Below, piece by piece: positions 1-7,328 of a stretch of 30,035 bases of DNA. Source of the stretch: an uncultured Bacteroides sp. (GTDB lineage: Bacteria > Bacteroidota > Bacteroidia > Bacteroidales > Bacteroidaceae); the NCBI GenBank assembly GCA_905197435.1, contig CAJJYX010000017.1, positions 1 through 30,035 on the forward strand, written 5' to 3'. The notes beneath the pieces are model-generated. The model saw only the letters and a list, made by a program, of their open reading frames with translations, was not told where the DNA came from and searched no databases. Both the position numbers and the translations under genes were made by a program. Each line of letters opens with the position of its first letter. Position 1 is the first letter of the stretch.

Positions 1-575
1 ATACGGGCGGTCAGCATCTTGTCCATGCGTTGCAAAGTGAGCCTGCGGCGTCGCACAATCGAGTCGCTCACCTTCTTCTGTTGCGCCACAGCACGCAGTT
101 TTTCCTGAAGGGAGTCTACCGGATTGTAGACATCGATCACTGTATCCGTAGCGTATTCAAGGGAAGTCTTCACCTGAATGGCGGTATCTTTTTTGGGCGG
201 TACAAACACTTCGCCCAAACGGCGGAAGAAACCTTTCTTCTTGGGTTTGGTAACCACTGTGTCGCGATGCGTGATGATACGGCGTTGTACGCGCCGGTTG
301 GTGACCACCGAGTCCTGCCGGGTGGCTATGATATTCTCTATCGCACTGGTAGACACCATGCTTTCACTGGTCTCGCTCAGCACACGCAGCATATAAATGG
401 TATTCTCATCTTTCTCCCGGAGCAACGTAATCAGACTGTCCGTCCAGTGCACATCCTGATTTTCGGAATGCATGAGATTCTCCATTTCCCGGTGCACGAA
501 GAACAAGGAAAAGAGCAATACCGCCAGCAACAAAGTATAGCCTACGGCAATCTTTACTTTGGAGACACTATTCAT
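1..575 (-). CDS. Probable sensor histidine kinase, N-terminal part only (runs off the left edge)
   Basis: The reading frame is open from an ATG at 575 down to base 1, giving about 191 residues without a stop. Residues 8-27 form one hydrophobic segment (VGYTLLLAVLLFSLFF) after a short basic start, so the protein is a membrane protein with a following extracytoplasmic stretch. That stretch is helical and charged, with a basic KKKGFFRRLGEVFVPPKK patch, and ends in arginine-rich helices (VRRRRLTLQRMDK). I recall this N-terminus from Bacteroides sensor kinases that sit behind a MATE gene, but the kinase domains themselves lie outside the window, so the call depends on memory and context. It starts 13 bases after the MATE stop and should be co-transcribed with it. 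The sigma-54 response regulator at 4152-5498 is a plausible partner. Confidence 0.65.
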   Translation of the reverse strand, partial: MNSVSKVKIAVGYTLLLAVLLFSLFFVHREMENLMHSENQDVHWTDSLITLLREKDENTIYMLRVLSETSESMVSTSAIENIIATRQDSVVTNRRVQRRIITHRDTVVTKPKKKGFFRRLGEVFVPPKKDTAIQVKTSLEYATDTVIDVYNPVDSLQEKLRAVAQQKKVSDSIVRRRRLTLQRMDKMLTAR

Positions 576-588
576 ATTAATTTATCTG

Positions 589-1929
589 CTATCTGCCCTT
601 TGTCTGTTTACGGAATCTCAACCACAGCATCAGCCCCGCACTGGTCAGCCCGAACGGGAAAGCCATCCAGACTCCCGTCAGCCCCCAACCGAAAATGAAG
701 CCACAAAGGTATCCTACGGGCAAAGATATAATAAAATAGGATATAAATGCAATGAACATCATCGGCTTCACATCCGAAATGCCACGCAGTGCATTGGCAA
801 AGTTGATCTGCAGCCCGTCACCGAACTGATAAATCAGGAACGGGAAGAAGAGGGAAGCAACCATGGCAGACACTTCCACATTGTCCGTGAACCATCCGCC
901 CACCTGGCCACGAAGCGAAAAGACAATGCTCAGCAACACCACTTCCATGCAAAGGATAATGTGGAAACCGGCATATGCCGAACGGCGCACATTCTGTCCG
1001 TCGCCCTGTCCCTTGAAATTGCTGACACGCACGGCAACCGCTGCCCCCATGCCATAAAACATCATAAAGGTGAACTGGGAGATTGTCAGCATAATCTGAT
1101 GCGATGCCAACGCCAGAGTTCCCAACCAACCCACCATGATGGTGCTGAGGCTGAAGGAAGCCGTTTCCATGCCCATCTGCATGCCGACGGGCCAGCCCAG
1201 CGCGTTGAGTTTCTTGAACATCGGCGCAGACCATCCCAACCGCATGAAACCGATTCTGTAACGGATAAACCGACGGCCGCGGAGCACAATCACCGCAAAG
1301 ACCACCACCATCACAATGCGGGAGAACAGCGTACTGATACCTGCGCCAAGCAACCCCATCTCCGGAAAGCCAAGCTTTCCATTGATAAGGATGTAGTTTC
1401 CCACAATGTTAAGCGCATTTCCTCCGAGCAGAATCCACATGGCCGTCTTGGTATCGGTAATGCCGTCCGTAAACTGCTTGAAACCATTGAACAGCATGAC
1501 GAAGACCAATGAGGCAAGCAGTACCAGATAGTAAGGCTTGATCAGAGGCATCAATTCTTCGGGCTGCCCCAGCCGCTCTACATTGAAATACAGAACGGCC
1601 ATGACAAAAGTCAGCAGCAAAGCCACCAGCACATTGGCCACTAGGCTGCAGCGCAGCGCCTGCCCGGCCTCGGCAAAACGGCGGTTCCCGTAGAAGCCGC
1701 CCACAACCGGCGTCAGCCCGTAGCTGAAGCCCGTACTGAAAATAATGCAAAGGGTAAACAGATTGTTTACGAAAGACGCGGCACCCAGCTCCTCCGTGCT
1801 ATGATGCCCGATCATCAGTGTATCGGCAAAGCCAAGCACGATGACTCCCAACTGCCCCACCACGATAGGCAGTCCCAAAAGAAGCAATGCCTTGTAGTGT
1901 TGCTTATACGTATCAAATAAATTTCTCAT
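589..1929 (-). CDS. MATE family efflux transporter
   Basis: Inner-membrane exporter of the multidrug and toxin extrusion family, which couples cation entry (Na+ or H+) to drug or metabolite export. The 446-residue protein is hydrophobic throughout and fits the twelve-helix MatE plan of two repeated halves; the first repeat begins LLLLGLPIVVGQLGVIVLGF and is followed by ADTLMIGHH, a typical MATE helix 1-2 region. I chose the ATG at 1929 (MRNLFDTYKQHYK): it comes one base after the stop of the upstream protease gene, a usual coupling arrangement, and the 16 residues in front of it in the longer frame are not MATE-like and lie inside the protease gene. It is the third gene of the minus-strand group PPIase, M16, MATE, kinase. 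Substrate cannot be told from sequence. Confidence 0.92.
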   Translation of the reverse strand: MRNLFDTYKQHYKALLLLGLPIVVGQLGVIVLGFADTLMIGHHSTEELGAASFVNNLFTLCIIFSTGFSYGLTPVVGGFYGNRRFAEAGQALRCSLVANVLVALLLTFVMAVLYFNVERLGQPEELMPLIKPYYLVLLASLVFVMLFNGFKQFTDGITDTKTAMWILLGGNALNIVGNYILINGKLGFPEMGLLGAGISTLFSRIVMVVVFAVIVLRGRRFIRYRIGFMRLGWSAPMFKKLNALGWPVGMQMGMETASFSLSTIMVGWLGTLALASHQIMLTISQFTFMMFYGMGAAVAVRVSNFKGQGDGQNVRRSAYAGFHIILCMEVVLLSIVFSLRGQVGGWFTDNVEVSAMVASLFFPFLIYQFGDGLQINFANALRGISDVKPMMFIAFISYFIISLPVGYLCGFIFGWGLTGVWMAFPFGLTSAGLMLWLRFRKQTKGR

Positions 1930-1930
1930 A

Positions 1931-3169
1931 CTAAAGGCTCTTTTTCCGGTAATAGAGCACAACCGCGTTTTCGTCACGAAAAGCCTGTTGCGCCACTCTA
2001 TGAAGCTGTTCTGCCGTCACAGCGCGGTAATTGTCCACCTCTCGGTCTATGTCTTCCGCCTGCCCGGTCAGCTCAAACCAGGCAAGGTTCGTGGCAACAT
2101 TCAGGTAATTGATGTTGCCGAATATCTGTGCAGACTCAAACTTATTCTTTACTTTCTCCAGTTCCTGTTCGTCAACAAGTCCACATTTCAACTCTTCCAA
2201 CTCCTTTCGCACGGCAGCTTCGGCCTGCTCTAAAGACACACCTGCGGAAGGCTTTCCACTGATATGCAGCAGTCCGGCATCCCGCGTGCCGGAAATATAG
2301 GCGTCGAGGCTGGAAAAGAGTTTCTGCTCCTGCACCAACCTGCGCGCCAGGCGACTGGAACGCCCGTTGCTCAGAATATCCGATAAAATATCGAATGCAT
2401 AATAATCGGCATCCTCGCGGCTGCACATGTGGTAAGCCATGAACAAAGCATCCAAAGGGACATTCCGTTCCACCGTCTGCCGGCGTTCCGCCGTCTGCGC
2501 CGCCTCTTGGGGAAGTTGTCTTACGGGCACATTCCTACGGGGAATGGAAGCAAACCACTTCTCTGTCAGCCTGACCGTTTCTTTCCACGAAATGTTTCCG
2601 GTAACTGCCAGGACAGCATTGTTAGGTGCATAGAAACGGAAAAAAAAGTCCTTTACCTCATCCAGGGTAGCATTGGCTATATGGGAAAGCTCCTTCCCGA
2701 TAGTGGGCCAACGATAAGGATGCGTCCGATAGGCCAAAGGACGGAGCAGATGGCCGACATCGCCATACGGTTGGTTCAGGCAACGCTGCTTGAATTCCTC
2801 CATCACCACCGCGCGCTGCACCTCAAGGCTTTGCTCGCTGAATGCCAGTTCCAACATACGGTCGGACTCCAGCCAAAAGCCGATTTCCACATTCGGCTTG
2901 GGAACCGTCAGGTAGTAATTGGTAATATCATTGTTTGTCCATGCGTTGTTTTCACCACCTGCCTGTTGCAGAGGAGTGTCATAATCGGGAATATGCACCG
3001 AACCGCCGAACATCAGATGCTCGAACAGATGGGCAAAGCCCGTATGCTCGGGATGTTCGTCACGGGCACCCACGTCATAAACAATATTCAAGGCAACCAT
3101 CTGTGTGCTGGTGTCCTCATTGTGCACCAGCCTCAGGCCGTTGGGAAGGCGATACTTATTTATTTTCAT
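1931..3169 (-). CDS. M16 family zinc metallopeptidase (insulinase/processing peptidase type)
   Basis: A 412-residue M16B-type peptidase. The inverted zinc motif HxxEH is present as H47-L-F-E50-H51 in GFAHLFEHLMFGG, and the glutamate pair in VVMEEFKQR (E124/E125) supplies the third ligand at about the family spacing. The second half (about 170-400) is the inactive-like M16_C domain, with the usual LARRLVQEQKL and YLNVATNLAWFEL segments. The length is that of a single-unit bacterial M16 protein, which normally works as a dimer or with a second, inactive partner; no partner gene is in the window. No signal peptide is visible, so it is probably cytoplasmic. It lies 49 bases after the cyclophilin gene, and its stop is one base from the MATE start, which suggests translational coupling. 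Confidence 0.93.
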   Translation of the reverse strand: MKINKYRLPNGLRLVHNEDTSTQMVALNIVYDVGARDEHPEHTGFAHLFEHLMFGGSVHIPDYDTPLQQAGGENNAWTNNDITNYYLTVPKPNVEIGFWLESDRMLELAFSEQSLEVQRAVVMEEFKQRCLNQPYGDVGHLLRPLAYRTHPYRWPTIGKELSHIANATLDEVKDFFFRFYAPNNAVLAVTGNISWKETVRLTEKWFASIPRRNVPVRQLPQEAAQTAERRQTVERNVPLDALFMAYHMCSREDADYYAFDILSDILSNGRSSRLARRLVQEQKLFSSLDAYISGTRDAGLLHISGKPSAGVSLEQAEAAVRKELEELKCGLVDEQELEKVKNKFESAQIFGNINYLNVATNLAWFELTGQAEDIDREVDNYRAVTAEQLHRVAQQAFRDENAVVLYYRKKSL

Positions 3170-3218
3170 GTGATTTCCAATAAAGAGTTAAAGGAGTTAG
3201 AAGTTCCTTTCTCTCCAA

Positions 3219-4058
3219 TTATTCCATCACCGTTACTTTCTTAATAACCACATCCTCTTCGGGGCGGTCGTTACGGTCGGTCTTGACTTTCTGAATTTTA
3301 TCAACGATATCCATGCCTTCCAGCACTTCGCCGAACACGGTATATGCACCGTCCAGGTGCGGGGTACCGCCCACGGTGGTATAAGCCTTTATCTGCTCCG
3401 GGGTAAACTTGAACTCCGGCTCCTTGGCAACCTGAGCCTCAGCCTGCGCAATCAAGGAATCCTGCAAGTTCATCAGTCCGTCCTGGTCATTATTCTTACG
3501 CATCTTGTAGATTTCCTTCATGTGCTTCTGTGCCAATGCATTGAAAGCATTGTTCAGACGCATCTGGTTCATCTGCTGTTCCATACCCAACAAAGTGGAG
3601 TCGCTGTACACCTTTCCGGTCACGATGTAGAACTGGCAGCCGGATGATTCCTTGTCAGGATTCACCTCATCGCCCTGGCGCGCTGCAGACAAGGCCCCTC
3701 TCTTGTGAAAATACTGCGGATAAACAATTTCGGCAGGAACAGTATAACCCACATCTCCCGCGCCCAACATCTTGCCTTTCGGAGCCTTCTTCGATTCCGG
3801 GTCCCCTGCCTGTATCATGAAGTCCTTGATGACACGATGGAACAGTGTGCCTTCATACGTGCCGTCCTCGGCCAACTTGATAAAGTTATCACGGTGTTTC
3901 GGGGTTTCGTTATACAGTTTCACGATGATGTCACCCGTACTTGTCTCAATCTTCAACTTCGTTTCCTTTTCCATATTTTCCTCTTTCTTTTGTCCCGGCT
4001 TGCAGGCTGTCAGGCCGCAAACCAGTATGGTTAATAATACAATAAGATTCCTTTTCAT
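3219..4058 (-). CDS. Cyclophilin-type peptidyl-prolyl cis-trans isomerase, lipoprotein
   Basis: Speeds cis-trans isomerisation of proline bonds, here outside the cytoplasm. The first 19 residues are a lipoprotein signal with the lipobox LTAC (Cys19). The cyclophilin core runs from about residue 35 and shows the signature FHRVIKDFMIQAGDP with catalytic Arg75, then GALSAARQGD and SSGCQFYIVTG. The fold is interrupted at about 150-226 by a charged helical insert (MEQQMNQMRLNNAFNALAQK and onward), after which the core resumes with GGTPHLDGAYTVFGEVLEGM. The 279 residues are therefore longer than a bare cyclophilin of about 165. First gene of the minus-strand group with the M16, MATE and kinase genes, and divergent from the sigma-54 regulator. 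Confidence 0.94.
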   Translation of the reverse strand: MKRNLIVLLTILVCGLTACKPGQKKEENMEKETKLKIETSTGDIIVKLYNETPKHRDNFIKLAEDGTYEGTLFHRVIKDFMIQAGDPESKKAPKGKMLGAGDVGYTVPAEIVYPQYFHKRGALSAARQGDEVNPDKESSGCQFYIVTGKVYSDSTLLGMEQQMNQMRLNNAFNALAQKHMKEIYKMRKNNDQDGLMNLQDSLIAQAEAQVAKEPEFKFTPEQIKAYTTVGGTPHLDGAYTVFGEVLEGMDIVDKIQKVKTDRNDRPEEDVVIKKVTVME

Positions 4059-4084
4059 TTTGTTTTTTATTTAATTTAAGTTTG

Positions 4085-4092
4085 CAAATATA
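4085..4092 (-). promoter_or_regulatory. Candidate -7 promoter element for the cyclophilin group
   Basis: Read on the minus strand the bases are TATATTTG, a full match to the Bacteroides -7 consensus TAnnTTTG, 26 bases before the cyclophilin start. No TTTG sits at the expected -33 distance, so the promoter is only half supported. Confidence 0.45.
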
Positions 4093-4113
4093 CTAAAATC
4101 AGACAAAAGCATT

Positions 4114-4121
4114 TACCTTTG
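4114..4121 (+). promoter_or_regulatory. Candidate -7 promoter element for the sigma-54 regulator
   Basis: TACCTTTG matches TAnnTTTG and lies 30 bases before the regulator start. The nearest upstream TTTG (4081-4084) is about ten bases too far away for a standard -33 element, so support is partial. The two opposite -7 boxes in this 93-base gap would make a divergent promoter region. Confidence 0.45.
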
Positions 4122-4151
4122 CCTGCATAAAAGAGATAAAAGGCTAAAGCA

Positions 4152-5498
4152 ATGACATCCATATTAATCGTAGAAGATGATATTACTTACGGCATGATGC
4201 TAAAAACATGGCTCGCCAAAAAAGGTTTTCAAGTAACCTCCGCCAGCAGCATTGCCCGTGCTCAAAAACAGATTGAGTCGGGAACCGTAGACTTGATATT
4301 ATCTGACCTGCGCCTGCCCGACAAGGATGGCATTGATTTACTGAAATGGCTGGGTGAACGCGGCCTGCAAATACCGCTCATCATCATGACGGGATATGCC
4401 GACATACAATCGGCCGTCCAGGCCATGAAACTGGGAGCCTGCGATTACATAGCCAAACCGATAAATCCGGATGAGTTATTGAAGAAAATGGAAGAAGCAC
4501 GGAAAATGCGTGCCGGCCATAACCCATCCCCCAATACAGCTCTCCCCAAAGAAGCAGAAGCCACACCTCCCCCCTCCGATTTTCTTGAAGGGGAGAGCGA
4601 TGCCGCCAAGCAACTCTATAATTATGTGAGGCTGGTCTCACCTACCAACATGTCCGTACTCATCAATGGTGCCAGCGGGACGGGCAAAGAATATGTAGCC
4701 CACCGCATTCACCAACTCAGCAAGCGTGCCGACCGGCCGTTTGTTGCCATCGATTGCGGTTCCATCCCCAAAGAGTTGGCTGCTTCGGAGTTCTTCGGCC
4801 ATGTAAAAGGTGCTTTCACCGGCGCGCTGACCGACAAGACGGGTGCTTTTGCCGAGGCCAATGGCGGCACTATCTTCCTGGATGAGATAGGGAATCTGAG
4901 CTATGAAGTACAAATACAACTGTTGCGTGCCTTGCAGGAGCGCAAGATTCGCCCGGTAGGTTCAAACAAAGAAATAAGTGTGGATGTGCGCCTGGTATCC
5001 GCTACCAATGAGAACCTGGAACAAGCCATCGAAAAAGGCACGTTCCGTGAAGACTTATACCACCGCATCAATGAGTTCACCCTGCGCATGCCGCAGCTCA
5101 AAGACCGCCGCGAAGACATCCTGCTCTTTGCCAAATTCTTCCTGGACCAAGCCAATCGCGAAATGGACAAGCAACTGGCTGGCTTTGATGACAAGGCGTC
5201 CCGTGCCTTACTGGAATATCCTTGGCCCGGCAATCTGCGCCAAATGAAGAATATGGTACGCCGTGCCACCCTGCTGGCACAAGGCAAACTCATCACTGTC
5301 GACGAACTGAGTGAACTGAAAGGCTCTGCCCCGGCCACCATCGGTATTCCTCTCCGCAATGAGGAAGCCGAGAAACACCAAATCATCGAGACCCTGCGAC
5401 AGACGGGAAACAACAAGAGCCGTGCAGCACAACTGCTGGGCATCGACCGCAAAACTCTGTACAACAAGCTGAAGCTTTACAACATATCCGACAGTTAA
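4152..5498 (+). CDS. Sigma-54-dependent response regulator (NtrC/ZraR family)
   Basis: A 448-residue transcription activator with three domains. The receiver (1-115) has the acidic pair at D9-D10, phospho-acceptor D52 in LILSDLRLP, T80 and K102. The AAA+ domain (about 143-375) has a Walker A variant GASGTGKE (173-180), the sigma-54 contact loop GAFTGA (220-225) and Walker B IFLDEIG (241-247). The C-terminal Fis-type helix-turn-helix includes RAAQLLGIDRKTLYNKLK. The intact GAFTGA loop argues that it opens sigma-54 promoters. It would be phosphorylated by a histidine kinase; none is adjacent on this strand, but the partial kinase at 1-575 is four genes away in the divergent group. The ECF sigma gene starts 31 bases downstream. 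Confidence 0.95.
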   Translation: MTSILIVEDDITYGMMLKTWLAKKGFQVTSASSIARAQKQIESGTVDLILSDLRLPDKDGIDLLKWLGERGLQIPLIIMTGYADIQSAVQAMKLGACDYIAKPINPDELLKKMEEARKMRAGHNPSPNTALPKEAEATPPPSDFLEGESDAAKQLYNYVRLVSPTNMSVLINGASGTGKEYVAHRIHQLSKRADRPFVAIDCGSIPKELAASEFFGHVKGAFTGALTDKTGAFAEANGGTIFLDEIGNLSYEVQIQLLRALQERKIRPVGSNKEISVDVRLVSATNENLEQAIEKGTFREDLYHRINEFTLRMPQLKDRREDILLFAKFFLDQANREMDKQLAGFDDKASRALLEYPWPGNLRQMKNMVRRATLLAQGKLITVDELSELKGSAPATIGIPLRNEEAEKHQIIETLRQTGNNKSRAAQLLGIDRKTLYNKLKLYNISDS

Positions 5499-5529
5499 TC
5501 TTTTTATTTCAACCACAGAGAGCACAGGT

Positions 5530-6078
5530 ATGCTAAAAAAACTACTATACGAGGCCACCTTCAATCAGATTTTCACACAACACTATACACGCTTATATTT
5601 ATACGCCTATCATCTGACCAACGATACGGAAGCAAGCCGTGACATTGTAAGCGATGTATTTGCCAAATTGTGGGAAGATATCAGACATATCGAGCCCCAA
5701 AATGTATCGGGCTATCTCACCACAACGGTACGCAACCGGTGCATAGACCATTTCCGCCACCAACAAGTAAAGATACAATACACCAAGGATTATTTTGCAG
5801 AAGTTGATGCATTCTATACAGACTATACAGAAACCATGGGGCAAGACATCCTGATAAGTAAAATGCTGGAGAAGCTACCTGCAATGACACGGCATATTCT
5901 GGAGGAATGCTATTTAGACAGAAAAACCTACCAGCAAGTGGCAGACGAGATGAATATCAGCCCTAATACGGTGAAGAAACACATCTCCAAGTCTTTAAAA
6001 ATGCTAAAAGAGTTATTCGGCAGTGAAAAAGAATTGCCAGACGAACCGGATTTCACTACTGAAACGTATATAATATAA
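5530..6078 (+). CDS. ECF-type RNA polymerase sigma factor (FecI-like)
   Basis: A 182-residue sigma-70 family protein with region 2 at about 10-80 (FNQIFTQHYTRLYLYAYHLT, then VSDVFAKLWEDI and GYLTTTVRNRCIDHFR) and region 4 at about 107-162 (LPAMTRHILEECYLDRKTYQ, then VADEMNISPNTVKKHISKSL). No region 1 or 3, as usual for ECF factors. It is followed after nine bases by its FecR-type anti-sigma factor and then by a SusC transporter with an STN domain, the standard Bacteroidetes arrangement in which substrate binding at the outer membrane frees the sigma factor to transcribe the transporter genes. The 31-base gap from the sigma-54 regulator leaves open read-through from that gene. Confidence 0.94.
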   Translation: MLKKLLYEATFNQIFTQHYTRLYLYAYHLTNDTEASRDIVSDVFAKLWEDIRHIEPQNVSGYLTTTVRNRCIDHFRHQQVKIQYTKDYFAEVDAFYTDYTETMGQDILISKMLEKLPAMTRHILEECYLDRKTYQQVADEMNISPNTVKKHISKSLKMLKELFGSEKELPDEPDFTTETYII

Positions 6079-6087
6079 ACATTCATC

Positions 6088-7182
6088 ATGGAAGAGCATT
6101 CATTACATACCAGCAATCAACCACTTCCGATGGAAAGTGAAGAGATAATGACAAAAGAGGAAGTTGCCCTACGGCACCATTTCCTCTTGCAGAACATGAA
6201 GCGACCGGATGTGGAGGCAGAGTTGAAACGGTTCAAACAACAACAGCAACGCCTGTCAACCAAACAACTAATAATAGTCAGCAATGCAATAACAGCCGCC
6301 GTATTACTTGGATGTATATGGCTGTTCCAAGTCCTTTCTTCTCCGGACAACTCAAAAGAGAAAGAATTGCCGGAAACAATTTTTTTGGCCGACAACAGCT
6401 CTACGGAAATCACATTGCAGAACCAAGAAGGAAACCATATAGAGCTCAATCAGCAGACATCTGCAGACGAGTTGTCCAGCATATTTGGCGTACAAAACGA
6501 CGAGCAAGGCAGATTAGACTACCGAAGCAACACGCGGCAAGAAATTTCCATGCAAACAGTCAGTACTCCACGCAAGAAAGAATTCAAACTGACCCTATCT
6601 GATGGAACTGAGGTCTGGCTCAATGCTGAAAGCCAGCTATCTTATCCTTCCCGCTTCAAAGGAAATGAGCGAATAGTCCATCTACAAGGAGAAGCCTATT
6701 TCAAGGTAGCACACGACAAACAACATCCCTTCATTGTTTGCACAGAGAATCTGCACACACAGGTACTCGGTACGGAATTCAATATCCGCAATTACTCCTC
6801 AAGCGAAGCCCTCGTCACTCTCATCGACGGACAAGTAGAGGTAAAAAACCGCCAGAACAACCGAAGCAGGCTACTTGCTCCGGGAGAGCAAGCTTGTCTG
6901 AACAAAGAAGGAGATTTTTCCATCAGCCATATCGATGCAGACGAATATGTGGAATGGAAAGACGGCTACTTCTATTTCGATAACAAGCCATTGGCAGAAA
7001 TCATGCGCGATATAGGAAGATGGTACAACGTGGACATCATCTTTATCCACCCTTCAGATAAGGATATCCGTCTGCACTTCCTTGCCAAACGCCATGATAC
7101 TTTGGAGCAGGCCATCACTTTGTTGAACAGCCTGAATAAAGTAAAAGCAACTGTAAAAGAAAATAAAGTTATCATTGAATAA
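6088..7182 (+). CDS. FecR family anti-sigma factor
   Basis: Inner-membrane regulator that holds the ECF sigma factor on the cytoplasmic side and senses the transporter on the periplasmic side. Residues 1-60 are the cytoplasmic sigma-binding part, 61-83 (LIIVSNAITAAVLLGCIWLF) a single membrane helix, about 166-256 the FecR domain (FKLTLSDGTEVWLNAESQLS, later GEAYFKVAHD and VLGTEFNIRNY), and about 293-364 the C-terminal STN-like DUF4974 domain (GYFYFDNKPLAEIMRDIGRW). At 364 residues it is a normal length for Bacteroidetes FecR proteins. Its stop codon lies within the stem of a terminator hairpin, so the sigma/anti-sigma pair is probably a separate transcript from the transporter genes. Confidence 0.95.
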   Translation: MEEHSLHTSNQPLPMESEEIMTKEEVALRHHFLLQNMKRPDVEAELKRFKQQQQRLSTKQLIIVSNAITAAVLLGCIWLFQVLSSPDNSKEKELPETIFLADNSSTEITLQNQEGNHIELNQQTSADELSSIFGVQNDEQGRLDYRSNTRQEISMQTVSTPRKKEFKLTLSDGTEVWLNAESQLSYPSRFKGNERIVHLQGEAYFKVAHDKQHPFIVCTENLHTQVLGTEFNIRNYSSSEALVTLIDGQVEVKNRQNNRSRLLAPGEQACLNKEGDFSISHIDADEYVEWKDGYFYFDNKPLAEIMRDIGRWYNVDIIFIHPSDKDIRLHFLAKRHDTLEQAITLLNSLNKVKATVKENKVIIE

Positions 7183-7216
7183 CCGGGCCCGACGCCGGTT
7201 ATTCCTTTTATTTTTT
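7177..7216 (+). terminator. Rho-independent terminator overlapping the fecR stop
   Basis: GAATAACCGG (7177-7186) pairs perfectly with CCGGTTATTC (7195-7204) around an eight-base loop, and a T-rich run follows (7205-7216). The FecR stop TAA is inside the left arm. Confidence 0.75.
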
Positions 7217-7328
7217 ACTTTTTCATCAAAAAGCATACCCGTTTTTTGATTTCAATCGTACTTTATACATAGCCGGACACAAAACAGCTAAATGAACCAT
7301 AAAGTATAATTTTTAAATCAAAAGTGCA
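7217..7328 (+). promoter_or_regulatory. Leader/promoter region of the SusC operon
   Basis: This gap must hold the promoter of the transporter genes because a terminator closes the fecIR unit just before it. No TAnnTTTG element is present, which fits a promoter read by the ECF sigma factor rather than the housekeeping one. It holds an inverted repeat ATCAAAAA/TTTTTGAT (7225-7232 and 7243-7250) and a second, TACTTTAT/ATAAAGTA (7259-7266 and 7299-7306). Which of these matters is unknown. Confidence 0.4.

Noticed and set aside
559..1512. Long plus-strand open frame (317 codons) opposite the MATE gene
   Set aside because: Its product is rich in His, Gln and Arg without any domain, and it is the complement of a well-supported membrane protein gene.
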